A stretch of 56,360 nt of DNA from Bacteroidales bacterium (GCA_028709215.1 JAQVXI010000013.1:1-56360), one strand, 5' to 3'. Positions 8,202-17,570 are shown, counted from the first letter of the stretch. Notes: a model not told the origin generated them from the letters alone. Made by a program: numbers and translations.

Positions 8202-9608
8202 ATGAAAAAGCAAATCCTTTATACGGTCTTGTTTTTGTTGTCCGTTCACGGATTGATCGCACAGCAATTGGATGGTTCATCCCTGATGGGGCTGCGTGTG
8301 TATGATATACAGCAGCAGACCGTGGTCTTTGAACAGAACGCAGGCCTGTCGTTGGTGCCTGCCTCTACCCAAAAACTGATCACAGCTGCCACCGCCCTGG
8401 AAACATTTGGTCCGGATTATCGCTTCGAAACGCGTTTGTACAAAGTGGGAGAAGTTCGGGACGGTATCTTGTACGGTGATTTGTGGATTGTAGCCGGAGG
8501 GGATCCAAGCCTCGGGTCGAGGCATTTTGCACAGGAACGTATGGCCTTTTTACGCGATTGGGTCGCTTCGGTGTTGGCTGCAGGGATTCGACAGGTCAAT
8601 GGTGGCATACGGGTTGATGTGAGCCGGTTTGACGATCAGGTCGTGTCACCTTATTGGACATGGGAAGATTTGGGAAATTATTATGCTGCCGGTGTTTCTG
8701 CTCTTTCCGTGTTTGACAACAGCATGGAATTGACCTTGTCATCCGGGATTGTCGGTTCGGAAGTACGGATCGATCGCGTTTGGCCTCCACATCATGGCGC
8801 TTCCTTTGATAACCGCTTGGTCGCAAAGTCTCATCAGCGGGATAGTGCCTATTTGTATGGAATACCCTTTTCCGGTCAACGATTGTTGCGTGGTTCCATT
8901 CCGGCGCATCGAAGCACGTTTGTTGTCAAAGGGGATCTGCCCGATCCGACGCAAACGTTGATTTTAAATTTTCGGGATGCGTTGCATCGGGCTGGGGTTC
9001 AAACGAAAGCGTGGATGCTCCCGGAGGCTGGCAAACGGATTGATCGATTCGAAATGCAGGCCGGTGCCCAATGGCTGCATACAACAAGTTCCCCACCGCT
9101 TCGCGAACTTTTACGCATTCTTTTGTGGAATAGTGACAATGTGTATGCCGAAACAATCCTAAGACAATTGGCCTATTATGCCGGAAGTTATCCGGCCACC
9201 AGCAAAGATGGTCTTGACTACATGCGACGCTTTTGGCAATCGAGGGGGCTTGATTTGAGCGGATGTTTTTGGGTTGACGGTTCCGGTTTATCTCCGCTCA
9301 ATCGAATGACGGCAAGGGGCTTGTCTGAGATACTCGTGTACATGCAGTCTAAGGCCGTTGATACGAATGCATTACGGTTGTTGCTTCCGGTTGCGGGCAA
9401 GGAAGGAACCGTAAGGCAGTTGCTTAAGAACGAGCAAGCCGACGTTGTTTATCGGCTAAAAAGCGGTTCGATGAATGGGGTTTTGTGTTATGCCGGTTAC
9501 CGGGAAAAGGAAGGCCGGATTCAAGCCCTTGTCGTGCTGGCGAACGATGTGGAGACAGCCTCTGCTGAGTTAAAAAAAGTTATGGAGAACGTGCTGCGAA
9601 GTCATTGA
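8202..9608 (+). CDS. dacB: D-alanyl-D-alanine carboxypeptidase/endopeptidase (PBP4, peptidase S13)
   Basis: Cleaves D-Ala-D-Ala termini and cross-links in periplasmic peptidoglycan. All three penicillin-binding motifs are visible: STQK (S55 nucleophile, K58), SDN (311-313) and KSG (420-422), with the large S13 insertion between the first two. Signal peptide MKKQILYTVLFLLSVHGLIAQ. The ATG at 8202 gives this clean signal peptide; an in-frame ATG at 8169 would place 11 extra residues across the promoter. 468 residues is normal for class C PBPs. Confidence 0.93.
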   Translation: MKKQILYTVLFLLSVHGLIAQQLDGSSLMGLRVYDIQQQTVVFEQNAGLSLVPASTQKLITAATALETFGPDYRFETRLYKVGEVRDGILYGDLWIVAGGDPSLGSRHFAQERMAFLRDWVASVLAAGIRQVNGGIRVDVSRFDDQVVSPYWTWEDLGNYYAAGVSALSVFDNSMELTLSSGIVGSEVRIDRVWPPHHGASFDNRLVAKSHQRDSAYLYGIPFSGQRLLRGSIPAHRSTFVVKGDLPDPTQTLILNFRDALHRAGVQTKAWMLPEAGKRIDRFEMQAGAQWLHTTSSPPLRELLRILLWNSDNVYAETILRQLAYYAGSYPATSKDGLDYMRRFWQSRGLDLSGCFWVDGSGLSPLNRMTARGLSEILVYMQSKAVDTNALRLLLPVAGKEGTVRQLLKNEQADVVYRLKSGSMNGVLCYAGYREKEGRIQALVVLANDVETASAELKKVMENVLRSH

Positions 9609-9616
9609 TTTTTATG

Positions 9617-9624
9617 TAATTTTG
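9617..9624 (+). promoter_or_regulatory. -7 box before the 9633 gene
   Basis: TAATTTTG, 8 nt before the ATG at 9633; no good -33 partner. Read-through from dacB is also possible because no terminator is visible between the genes. Confidence 0.4.
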
Positions 9625-9632
9625 TAGCCGTT

Positions 9633-10094
9633 ATGAGAAACGAAAGAATGGAAGAACGATTGCGAAAAGAATGTCAGAAGTTGACGTCTCTTGTAGATGG
9701 TCTTGCAGCAGTGGAAACTTTTCCCAAACCTTTATTGCAGTCCATTCGTCTCCAAGTGGAAGAAATTGAACGCTTGTCGTTGGGTGCTCTGTCCGATAGG
9801 CCAACGCAGGATGTTTCGATTCAATCCAATCAGCCTGTTGAAACTGTTCAGCCCATTCAGCCATCCGAAACAATTGCTTGGACTTCCATGATTGGCTTGA
9901 ACGATCGCTTTTGTTTTCAGCGCGAGTTATTCCATGGAGATGCTCAACGTATGCACGAAGTGATTGGATCGATGGAACGCTGCAAGTCCATTCAGGAAGC
10001 AACGGAGTTGCTGACTTCTGAATGTCCTGACTGGAAAGAATCGGAATGTGTTGCAGCGTGTCAAATGCTTTTGGAACGTTTGTTTCCCAATTAA
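9633..10094 (+). CDS. Conserved hypothetical protein
   Basis: 153 residues, no signal peptide or membrane segment. An N-terminal helical part (about 1-50) is joined by a Gln/Pro/Ser-rich linker (about 55-80) to a C-terminal part with the motif IGLNDRFCFQRELFHGD and a terminal helix ending in LERLFPN. I recall similar C-terminal motifs in short Bacteroidales proteins of unknown function, but cannot verify it here. It lies between dacB and rsmI. The function is not known. Confidence 0.75.
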   Translation: MRNERMEERLRKECQKLTSLVDGLAAVETFPKPLLQSIRLQVEEIERLSLGALSDRPTQDVSIQSNQPVETVQPIQPSETIAWTSMIGLNDRFCFQRELFHGDAQRMHEVIGSMERCKSIQEATELLTSECPDWKESECVAACQMLLERLFPN

Positions 10095-10106
10095 AACCAC
10101 GCTTGT

Positions 10107-10778
10107 ATGGGGATGCTGTATGTAGTACCAACACCGGTTGGCAATCTGGAAGATATGACGATGCGTGCCATTGCAACGTTGCGCTCCAGTGATTTGATTT
10201 TGGCCGAAGATACGCGCAATACCATGCGCCTGTTGAAGCATTTTGACATCCATACACCCATGCAGTCGCATCATAAGTTTAACGAGCACAAAACCGTTGA
10301 ATCTTTGGTTCAACGTATGCTTGGCGGAGAAACGATCTCGTTGGTATCCGATGCGGGAACGCCCGCCATTTCCGATCCGGGCTTTATGTTGGTTCGGGCA
10401 TGTGCCCGCCAAGGGGTTGAGGTGATTTGCCTACCGGGAGCAACGGCTTTTGTGCCGGCTTTGGTCAATGCTGCATTGCCTTGTGATCGATTTTGGTTTG
10501 AAGGCTTTTTACCCGTTAAAAAAGGACGTCAAACCCGATTGAAAGAATTGGCACTGTTACCTGTGTCGTTCATCCTGTACGAATCACCGCATCGAGTGCT
10601 TAAAACGCTCTCCCAATTACAGGAATACTGTGGTTTGGATCGAGAGGCTTCGGTGAGTCGTGAAATCAGCAAGTTGTATGAGGAAACGGTTCGTGGCAGC
10701 TTATCCGAACTCATTGTTCATTTTACGGCACATGAACCCAGAGGGGAATTTGTTATTGTTGTGTCCGGAACTCATTAA
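10107..10778 (+). CDS. rsmI: 16S rRNA (cytidine-1402-2'-O)-methyltransferase
   Basis: Methylates the ribose of C1402 in the ribosomal P site, using S-adenosylmethionine. It has the tetrapyrrole-methylase-like fold with the family signatures VPTPVGNLEDMTMRA, LAEDTRNT, SDAGTPAISDPG and YESPHRVLKTL in order. At 223 residues it is the short form that lacks the C-terminal extension of the E. coli enzyme, as usual in Bacteroidota. Starts at 10107 or 10113 (two in-frame ATGs) are equally plausible. Follows the unknown gene by 12 nt. Confidence 0.95.
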   Translation: MGMLYVVPTPVGNLEDMTMRAIATLRSSDLILAEDTRNTMRLLKHFDIHTPMQSHHKFNEHKTVESLVQRMLGGETISLVSDAGTPAISDPGFMLVRACARQGVEVICLPGATAFVPALVNAALPCDRFWFEGFLPVKKGRQTRLKELALLPVSFILYESPHRVLKTLSQLQEYCGLDREASVSREISKLYEETVRGSLSELIVHFTAHEPRGEFVIVVSGTH

Positions 10779-10789
10779 TTCTTACCTAT

Positions 10790-11662
10790 ATGAACCAGTT
10801 TGTTTTTCATTTGCCCTTGCGGATGTGCTGTTTTGTGGTACTCCTCTCTTTGCTGTTTTCGTGTCAACATCGTTCGGATGCGTATAAGGCCCTTGAAATG
10901 GAACGGGATTCCCTTTTGCTGGAAGAGCAGAAGAAATTGGCAGAAATGAACCAGATGCTGGCTGTTTTTAACCGAATAGAAGAAAACTTCTCACAGATAA
11001 AAACGGCCGAGAATTATGTTCAGTTTCAAACGGAGCAAGAACAAATAACCGAAGATGGCGTAGAACGCATCGTTCAGGATATTACGCTGATACAGAAAAT
11101 ATTGACAGAAAATCGTATGCAGGTACGTGCACTTCAGGATCAGGTATCCAGTGCCAAATCTACCAGCAGAGAGTTGAAGCGTATGGTGGATCGCATGCAG
11201 CAGGAATTGAGTGATCACGAAGTGCTTTTCACTCAAATGCGTGAACAATTGATCATGAAAGATATTCAAATCGAGGTGTTGGGTGAGGTTGTACAACATT
11301 TGGAAGACTCTGTCTCGGGTTTGTCCGATCAGTTGGAAACGCAACAGCTACAATTAATGGTTCAACAGGAAGAGCTCAATCGGGTTTGGTTCGTTTTTGG
11401 CACGCGCAAAGAATTGCGTGCGCATAGTATCTACACCCGAAATGGTTTGTTGGAAGAAGGCTTTGATAAAGATTATTTCCTGGAAGCTGATGCGGTGAGT
11501 TTGGATGAAATTGCCTTGTATTCAAAGAAAGTAAAGCTACTGACCAATCATCCGGCATCCAGTTATCGGCTGGATACGGAAAATGGCGATGTGGTGCTAA
11601 GGATCTTGGATCCTTCTGCCTTTTGGGAAGTTTCACGCTATTTGGTCGTTGAGGTAGATTGA
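10790..11662 (+). CDS. Coiled-coil lipoprotein of unknown function
   Basis: 290 residues. A lipoprotein signal ends in a lipobox with Cys25 (LLFSC). Residues about 30-195 are almost continuous charged, Leu/Gln-rich heptads predicted to be a long coiled coil; a globular C-terminal domain (about 196-290) begins WFVFGTRKELRAH. It follows rsmI by 11 nt and ends in a strong terminator, so it closes this operon. The architecture suggests a periplasmic spacer or envelope-linking protein, but no function can be assigned. Confidence 0.7.
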   Translation: MNQFVFHLPLRMCCFVVLLSLLFSCQHRSDAYKALEMERDSLLLEEQKKLAEMNQMLAVFNRIEENFSQIKTAENYVQFQTEQEQITEDGVERIVQDITLIQKILTENRMQVRALQDQVSSAKSTSRELKRMVDRMQQELSDHEVLFTQMREQLIMKDIQIEVLGEVVQHLEDSVSGLSDQLETQQLQLMVQQEELNRVWFVFGTRKELRAHSIYTRNGLLEEGFDKDYFLEADAVSLDEIALYSKKVKLLTNHPASSYRLDTENGDVVLRILDPSAFWEVSRYLVVEVD

Positions 11663-11684
11663 CCGGAATGGTGATGTTTGTATG

Positions 11685-11713
11685 AGTGCCTTGAATTTCA
11701 AGGCACTTTTTTT
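11685..11713 (+). terminator. Rho-independent terminator
   Basis: A perfect 10-bp stem, AGTGCCTTGA (11685-11694) with TCAAGGCACT (11698-11707), a 3-nt loop, then seven T. It ends the dacB-to-lipoprotein run. Confidence 0.9.
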
Positions 11714-11993
11714 GTCTGATTGTATCTGTTTCGGTCGAAAATGCGTGGATTAATTCTGTTTTTTGTTGGAATATTCGGCCGTATGCTTTAAAATATGTGT
11801 TTAAGGATTTATTTCTTAGTTAAATATATATTTATTTTCAGTCGAATGAAATTTTTACTACAAATATATTTCTAGAGGAAACAATAAACGTAACAAAAAG
11901 GTAATACATGTAAATAACAGTATATGAGGTGTATAGGAGTTTGCAGCTATCATTTTGATTATTTTTAGCCCTTTAGGATACTTTTTTAATTGC

Positions 11994-12022
11994 TACCAAT
12001 TGATATTAAATGATAATTGTTA
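11994..12022. promoter_or_regulatory. Imperfect inverted repeat, possible operator
   Basis: TACCAATT (11994-12001) and AATTGTTA (12015-12022) are inverted copies with 7 of 8 positions matching, 13 bp apart. The centre lies about 50 bp before the -7 box, a usual place for an activator site. AT-rich DNA gives such dyads by chance, so this is weak. Confidence 0.3.
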
Positions 12023-12057
12023 CTATTTAAAGATGTCAATTCATATGAAAAAGTGTT

Positions 12058-12065
12058 TATATTTG
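12058..12065 (+). promoter_or_regulatory. -7 box for the SusC/D operon
   Basis: TATATTTG matches TAnnTTTG. No TTG is at 19-21 bp upstream, so the promoter may need an activator. The leader to the SusC ATG would be about 65 nt. Confidence 0.5.
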
Positions 12066-12135
12066 CTACTTAAGTTAAAGAGCGTTAATTTAAAGTGAAA
12101 ATGGAATCTTGTTGTTCAATAAAAATGTCAAATGT

Positions 12136-15063
12136 ATGAGAAAGCTAATTTTCTTAATGTCTTGCATGTTGTTTGTAAGCGTGGGATTTATCTTTGCACA
12201 GGGTGGCACCATAACGGGTGTTGTAACCTCGGCGGAAGATGGTGAGCGATTGCCTGGGGTTTCCGTTTCGGTCAAAGGTACCACGATTGGTGTTATAACC
12301 GACAACAGAGGTTCGTATTCGATTGCTGTGCCTTCGGATGCGAAAACCTTAGTTTTTAATTATCTGGGTATGGCTCAACAGGAAGTTGCCATAGCCGGTA
12401 CAGTGATGAACGTACAACTCCGACCGGCCTTGATTGACATCGATGAGGTGGTGGTAACGGCGTATGGTACCCGAAAGGTCGAAAGTCTGACCGGTTCGGT
12501 TGATGTCGTCGGTTCCAGACAATTGGAAAAATTGCCGGTTGCCAGTTTTGAAAACGCACTTCAGGGGGCCGTTTCCGGTGTGAACGTTATCAACTCGTCC
12601 GGTATGCCGGGTTCTCAGGCAAGCATTCGCATTCGTGGTGTCGGATCCATTTCTGCCGGTTCTGAACCGCTGTATATTTTGGATGGTATCGAAGTGAGTG
12701 CTTCCGACTTTTCTTCACTTAATCCCAACGACATCGAAAGCATTTCTGTCTTAAAAGATGCTTCTGCTACCGCGTTGTACGGTTCTCGTGCTGCCAACGG
12801 TGTCATCATTCTTACCAGTAAAACAGGTGGGAATTTTGAAAATGCAGAGATATCCTATCGCGGTTTTTACGGAATATCCCGCATTGCACGCGATAAGTTT
12901 GACCAAATGAATACGACGGAATTGCTCGATTACCAAGAATACCTTGGTATGCGTACCCCCGGTACGTACGATCGTGCAGCCTTGGAAAAGTACAATACCA
13001 ATTGGTTGAACGAATTGACTCAAAATGGTAAAATACAATCCCATGACTTATCCATTCGTGGTGGGAACGAAAAAATGAAATACTTTATTTCCGGAGGTTT
13101 CTATGACGAAGAGGGTTTGATCCCAACTTCCGGTTTCCAGCGTTTCACGACCAAGTTGAACGTAGAAGGGGATGCAAACAAATGGTTTACGATTGGTTCC
13201 AACCTGACGTTTGGTTACGAAACAGCCAGCAACGCGATCACTCCGGACCGTAACGATGCTTATGCAGGCAATGTGTATAACCCAATTTTCCGTTCCCTCT
13301 TAGAAACACCATGGGTGCCTGCACGCCGAGAGGATGGTTCGTATACGCAGGTTAGCGATGGATTAAATTGGGCCAACCCTTTGGAACATCTCTATTTGAA
13401 CCCCTCACAATTTGATGTGATGAAAATGGTGGCCAGTCTCCGAGCCGAAATCAAACTGACCAAGGAATTGCACTTTCATACCATCACCGGTGTGGATTTT
13501 AGAGATTTCACATCGAATAGCTACACCAGTCCCCTTTCTGCCTGGGGATTGACCAATAAGGGATCGGTCAGTAGCGGTTTCTCCCGCAACTATAAAATCA
13601 CCAATACAAATATGTTCCAGTACAATAAGGAAATGGGTGACCATTACCTGGAAGCAAAATTGGGTCAGGAAAGCTTGATGAATACTTTCTCTTCCTTCTC
13701 TGCAACCGGAAACGGTTTGCCCAACAGTTTGGTGGATGTCTTGGATGCAACGGCAACTCCTTTCTCTGTAGCAGGTGATCAGTCTGCCTATCGCATGTTG
13801 TCCGGATTTATTTCTGCCAATTACAATTTCGATGAACGCTACCACTTGGATGCTTCGTTGCGTTACGACGGTGCATCGCGTTTTGGTGCAAACAATCGTT
13901 TTGCTCCCTTCTGGTCTGTGGCCGGTATGTGGGACATGAAGAAAGAAGCCTTTATGCAGGATTTGGATATTTTTGAAAAAATTCGTTACAAACTCAGCTA
14001 TGGTACCACCGGAAACTGGAACATCGGGAACTATACGCACTTGGCTTTGTACGGTGCCGGCCCGACGTACAACGATAAATCGGGGGGAGCACCTTCGGTT
14101 CCCGGAAACCCTAATTTGACCTGGGAGTCCAAACACATGTTCAATACCGGTTTTGATATCACCTTGCTCAACAACGTCGATATTTCGTTGGCTTATTACA
14201 ACTCCAATACACGGGATATGTTGTATGCAGTGCCCTTGTCTTATACGTCCGGCTTTGGCGAAGGCTATTCAAACATCGGTCGTGTCGGCAATTCGGGTGT
14301 GGAAGTTTCGGTTGATTGGGATGTGATTCGTACGGACGACTGGAGATGGTCTTTGAATGCCAATCTGGGTTACAACAAGAACGAAATCAAAGAGTTGTTT
14401 GCCGGGAAAACGGAAATCCTGGATGGCGACTTGATTTATAAGGTGGGTGAATCTTTGGGTACTTTCCATTTGAACCGACTGGTGGGTGTGAGCCCGGCAA
14501 ACGGTCAATACGTTTGGTTGGATTCCGATGGCAATCCTACCACCGAATTCAAAACCAGTGATGCCGTTACTCTTTCCGGAAAAACATGGTACGCTCCTTG
14601 GAACGGTGGTTTGACTTCTCGTTTGGATTATCAGGGTTTCACCTTGACCGCCTTCTTCTCGATGATGGCCGATCGCTGGATGATCAACAACTCCAGATAT
14701 TTTACGGAGAATGCTGGTTTTGCCAGTTACAACCAATCCAAAAAGGTCTTAAACCATTGGAAACAAGTTGGAGATATTGCTCAATTCCCGGATCCCTTAA
14801 CGGAATCACCGGAGTTTGACGATCACCTGTTGGAGGATGCTTCCTTCATTCGTTTGAAAGATTTGACTCTTAACTACAGCTTTTCGGAACGCAGTTTGCG
14901 CAGTGTTGAATTCTTGAAAAAAGTATCCCTCTATGCAAAAGCAACCAACCTGTTTACGATGACGAAGTATTCGGGACAGGATCCGGAAATCGACAGTCCG
15001 TACGATTTGGGTTTTTATCCCCACGTGCGCAGTTTTGCATTCGGTGTTGAAATTGGTTTTTAA
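12136..15063 (+). CDS. SusC/RagA-type TonB-dependent outer-membrane transporter
   Basis: 975 residues. Signal peptide (1-22, ending FAQ), a carboxypeptidase-like regulatory domain (about 25-100, GTITGVVTSAEDGERLPGV), a TonB box region (VVVTAYGT), the plug (about 115-235, with IRIRGVGSISAGSEPLYILDG and ATALYGSRAANGVI), then the beta-barrel ending in an aromatic residue (VEIGF). It imports substrate across the outer membrane with energy from TonB. The ATG at 12136 gives the signal peptide; the in-frame TTG at 12109 does not. SusD follows 22 nt later. The nearby enzymes are peptidases, so the substrate may be peptides. Confidence 0.96.
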   Translation: MRKLIFLMSCMLFVSVGFIFAQGGTITGVVTSAEDGERLPGVSVSVKGTTIGVITDNRGSYSIAVPSDAKTLVFNYLGMAQQEVAIAGTVMNVQLRPALIDIDEVVVTAYGTRKVESLTGSVDVVGSRQLEKLPVASFENALQGAVSGVNVINSSGMPGSQASIRIRGVGSISAGSEPLYILDGIEVSASDFSSLNPNDIESISVLKDASATALYGSRAANGVIILTSKTGGNFENAEISYRGFYGISRIARDKFDQMNTTELLDYQEYLGMRTPGTYDRAALEKYNTNWLNELTQNGKIQSHDLSIRGGNEKMKYFISGGFYDEEGLIPTSGFQRFTTKLNVEGDANKWFTIGSNLTFGYETASNAITPDRNDAYAGNVYNPIFRSLLETPWVPARREDGSYTQVSDGLNWANPLEHLYLNPSQFDVMKMVASLRAEIKLTKELHFHTITGVDFRDFTSNSYTSPLSAWGLTNKGSVSSGFSRNYKITNTNMFQYNKEMGDHYLEAKLGQESLMNTFSSFSATGNGLPNSLVDVLDATATPFSVAGDQSAYRMLSGFISANYNFDERYHLDASLRYDGASRFGANNRFAPFWSVAGMWDMKKEAFMQDLDIFEKIRYKLSYGTTGNWNIGNYTHLALYGAGPTYNDKSGGAPSVPGNPNLTWESKHMFNTGFDITLLNNVDISLAYYNSNTRDMLYAVPLSYTSGFGEGYSNIGRVGNSGVEVSVDWDVIRTDDWRWSLNANLGYNKNEIKELFAGKTEILDGDLIYKVGESLGTFHLNRLVGVSPANGQYVWLDSDGNPTTEFKTSDAVTLSGKTWYAPWNGGLTSRLDYQGFTLTAFFSMMADRWMINNSRYFTENAGFASYNQSKKVLNHWKQVGDIAQFPDPLTESPEFDDHLLEDASFIRLKDLTLNYSFSERSLRSVEFLKKVSLYAKATNLFTMTKYSGQDPEIDSPYDLGFYPHVRSFAFGVEIGF

Positions 15064-15085
15064 TGGTATTTAAATGATAGAAAGT

Positions 15086-16576
15086 ATGAAAAAGGCAATA
15101 ATTATAGCAAGCTTGGCTCTGGGACTTTTTATGAGTTCCTGTGAAGGCTTTTTAGATTTATATCCGCATTCTGCGGTAGCCATGGATGAGGCCATCCAAA
15201 CCGAAGCGGATGTAGAAGTGGCCGTCAATGGTGTGTACAGTGCAATAAAAAGTGATGCCTATTACGGTCGTTATTTTGTCGTCTATGGTGACGTGATGAC
15301 CGATGAAGTGGCTTCAGTGATGGGTTTCTCCAATCAGTTGGGCATCCTGTATCGTTGGTTGCACACGGCGACTGATAACGATATTGAAGCGATGTGGGAG
15401 TCCATGTATGTGGTTATTTCTCGGGCAAATATCGTAATTAATTCGGTGGGAGGCATTCAAGGCAATGCGGCCAATTTGAATTATTACAAGGGAGAAGCGC
15501 TGATGGCACGTGCGTTGGTGCATTTTGACCTATTGCGTATGTTTGCAAAAGCCTACGACCCGGCCACGGCATCGACCGATCTGGGTATACCCTACATGAA
15601 GGCGTTTGAGATATCCGAACCGCCCAGAGCCACCATTGAGACGGTTTATACCAACATCATCGCCGACCTTAAAGAAGCGGCCGGTTTGATGAAAACCAGT
15701 CCCCGTACCGGTGCATTGGTCGATCGTTACTTTTCTGAAGCTGCCGCCAATGCGCTGTTGGCTCGGGTCTACTTGTATAAGGAAGATTGGGAAAATGCCA
15801 AAAAGTATTCGGAAATGGTCATTGCCAATTCAAACTATGCGCTTGAAAACGGCGCCGGTTTCAAGAATATGTGGCTCAATGACGTCGGTGATGAAGTGAT
15901 TTGGAAAGTGGGCTTGACCGTCAACGATGCTTCCAATCGCTACATTGGATACAATTACTACAACGATTCACAAGGCGATCCGAATCCGGATTACATGCCA
16001 ACGGATAATTTCCTGGCCTTGTATGATGCTGTGAATGATACACGATATGACAGCTATTTCAACTATGTGAAAACCAAAACAGGTGATTCGTTGACGTTGG
16101 TTTATAAGTATCCGACGAATCCGGAGTTTGCTTCAACCACCAATGCCAATGGGGTCAACATGCCCAAAGTGTTGCGTTTGGCTGAAATGTATTTGATTAG
16201 CGCGGAAGCGTATGCCGAATTAAACAAAACCGACTCTGCCTGGATGCGCATTCAGGATTTGAGAATCAATCGCATTACTGCTTATAATCCGTCCGCCGAT
16301 CCAAAACCGGCTGCAATCAAGGACGAAATCTTTAACGAACGCAAACGTGAGTTGGCATTTGAGGGACATTTGTTTTTTGATTACAAGCGCAAAGGTTTGG
16401 GCTTTACCCGTCAGGGCAGAACGGCTGCGGGCAACAATCGCATGGCGAACGATGTCAATGATTTGACCGTTAGTCCCAATCACGTAAAATGGTTGTATCC
16501 GATTCCACAAAATGAATTGAATGCAAACAGCGGTATGGCTGCTCAAATCAATAAAGGTCAGAATCCGGGTTATTAA
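15086..16576 (+). CDS. SusD/RagB-type surface lipoprotein
   Basis: 496 residues from the ATG at 15086. The lipobox MSSC places the lipidated Cys at 19, followed by EGFLDLYP as in many SusD proteins. The fold's signatures are present: ALMARALVHFDLLRMFAKAYD in the TPR region, LRLAEMYLISAEAYAEL, and a C-terminus WLYPIPQNELNAN...NPGY. SusD sits as a lid on the SusC barrel and binds substrate at the cell surface. The in-frame ATG at 15074 would add four residues; both are possible. Confidence 0.95.
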   Translation: MKKAIIIASLALGLFMSSCEGFLDLYPHSAVAMDEAIQTEADVEVAVNGVYSAIKSDAYYGRYFVVYGDVMTDEVASVMGFSNQLGILYRWLHTATDNDIEAMWESMYVVISRANIVINSVGGIQGNAANLNYYKGEALMARALVHFDLLRMFAKAYDPATASTDLGIPYMKAFEISEPPRATIETVYTNIIADLKEAAGLMKTSPRTGALVDRYFSEAAANALLARVYLYKEDWENAKKYSEMVIANSNYALENGAGFKNMWLNDVGDEVIWKVGLTVNDASNRYIGYNYYNDSQGDPNPDYMPTDNFLALYDAVNDTRYDSYFNYVKTKTGDSLTLVYKYPTNPEFASTTNANGVNMPKVLRLAEMYLISAEAYAELNKTDSAWMRIQDLRINRITAYNPSADPKPAAIKDEIFNERKRELAFEGHLFFDYKRKGLGFTRQGRTAAGNNRMANDVNDLTVSPNHVKWLYPIPQNELNANSGMAAQINKGQNPGY

Positions 16577-16596
16577 TCGAATAAAGGGAATATCAT

Positions 16597-17448
16597 ATGA
16601 AACTGTTTAAATCTATTTTAATCGTGTTGCTTGCAGCCTTTGCGGTTGCTTGCGACGAGGTGTATGCACCGGAATTTGATGCGAGTAAGTATGCTTTTGT
16701 TGCCTTCGAAGGGACAGAGTATTCGGTCAAGGAAGATGCTGATACGCTGTTGATCCCGGTGTCGGTTGCGGCCGGCAAGGGTGAAGATGTTCAAGTGACG
16801 TTTTCGGTAAAAGCGGGAACGACAAACGGTGCGGTATTGGGTACGGATTATAAAATCCTCAACGCCAACAATACGGTTGTTGTTGAGGATGGTGTCGGTA
16901 TCGGTTACATTGCTGTAGCCACCATCGGGAACGATGTGTACGACAAGAACAAAACGTTTTCCATTACGCTGACCGGAAATTCCGCCGATTATTTTACTTC
17001 GGAGGATGCGGGTACGGTCGTGGTCACCATTTCAGACAACGAACATCCACTTTCCATCGTTCTGGGAAGCTATGGTGAGGTTGATTTTAAGTATGCGGAT
17101 GGTACCGCAGAAAATAGTACGCCGTATGCAGTCACAATAGCTCCGGTCGAAGGAAGCGAAACCTCTGTTACCATTGCCAACTTTTGGGGAGGCGGTGAAG
17201 TCATCCAAGCGGAAGTAGATGTGCCCAACAAAACCTTGACCATTCCTGCCGGATCCGTTATTTATGTCGATGGAACGTATGGAGAATGCAAGGCTGTGGT
17301 TATCGCAGATGGTGCGTATGATTATACGGCTGCATTGGTTTGTACGTTTGATGCCGATGGCAACATTACCACCGGTGCATGGGCTGCACGGGTTATTGGT
17401 GTCGGAAACTTTGGTTCATATCGATATGCAGTCTTGACAAAACAGTAA
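16597..17448 (+). CDS. Calx-beta-like surface lipoprotein in the SusCD operon
   Basis: 283 residues. Lipobox FAVAC with Cys19 followed by DE, compatible with surface export. Residues about 30-150 resemble a Calx-beta-type beta-sandwich: a GTEYSVKEDADTLLIPVSV start, a GTDYKI turn and a VVVTISDNE end. The C-terminal half (about 155-283) is another beta-rich domain of no recognised family. It is 20 nt after susD and ends before a hairpin, so it is the third gene of the operon, where SusE/SusF-like binding proteins normally sit. A substrate-binding role is inferred from position only. Confidence 0.75.
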   Translation: MKLFKSILIVLLAAFAVACDEVYAPEFDASKYAFVAFEGTEYSVKEDADTLLIPVSVAAGKGEDVQVTFSVKAGTTNGAVLGTDYKILNANNTVVVEDGVGIGYIAVATIGNDVYDKNKTFSITLTGNSADYFTSEDAGTVVVTISDNEHPLSIVLGSYGEVDFKYADGTAENSTPYAVTIAPVEGSETSVTIANFWGGGEVIQAEVDVPNKTLTIPAGSVIYVDGTYGECKAVVIADGAYDYTAALVCTFDADGNITTGAWAARVIGVGNFGSYRYAVLTKQ

Positions 17449-17469
17449 GGTGTTACTTATAAATGGGAT

Positions 17470-17503
17470 AGGGGAAGGGGATTTTTATTTTCTTCCCCTT
17501 TCT
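17470..17503 (+). terminator. Probable terminator of the SusCD operon
   Basis: AGGGGAAG (17470-17477) pairs with CTTCCCCT (17492-17499), followed by only three T, so termination may be partial. Confidence 0.55.
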
Positions 17504-17527
17504 GTGTTTATCGTGTAACATTATCCG

Positions 17528-17535
17528 TATATTTG
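17528..17535 (+). promoter_or_regulatory. -7 box for the M16 peptidase gene
   Basis: TATATTTG, 35 nt before the ATG at 17571. A GTTTA at 17506-17510 is a poor -33 candidate. Confidence 0.5.
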
Positions 17536-17570
17536 TGCTTGGTGTGTGGTAACAAATAAAACCTATAACT

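Larger units (their letters stand above)
11714..12135 (+). other. AT-rich regulatory leader of the SusC/D operon
   Basis: About 420 bp without any plausible gene and visibly richer in A+T than its surroundings. It holds an imperfect dyad (11994-12022) and a TATATTTG box (12058-12065). No ECF sigma, anti-sigma or hybrid two-component gene is next to it. Confidence 0.6.

Noticed and set aside
13405-14136. A 243-codon open frame antisense to susC
   Set aside because: The sense strand encodes the conserved SusC barrel; the antisense frame is a composition effect with no recognisable domain.
12136-17448. A classical starch or glycan utilisation locus around SusC/D
   Set aside because: No glycoside hydrolase, ECF sigma/anti-sigma pair or hybrid two-component regulator lies beside it, so a glycan substrate is not supported by context.
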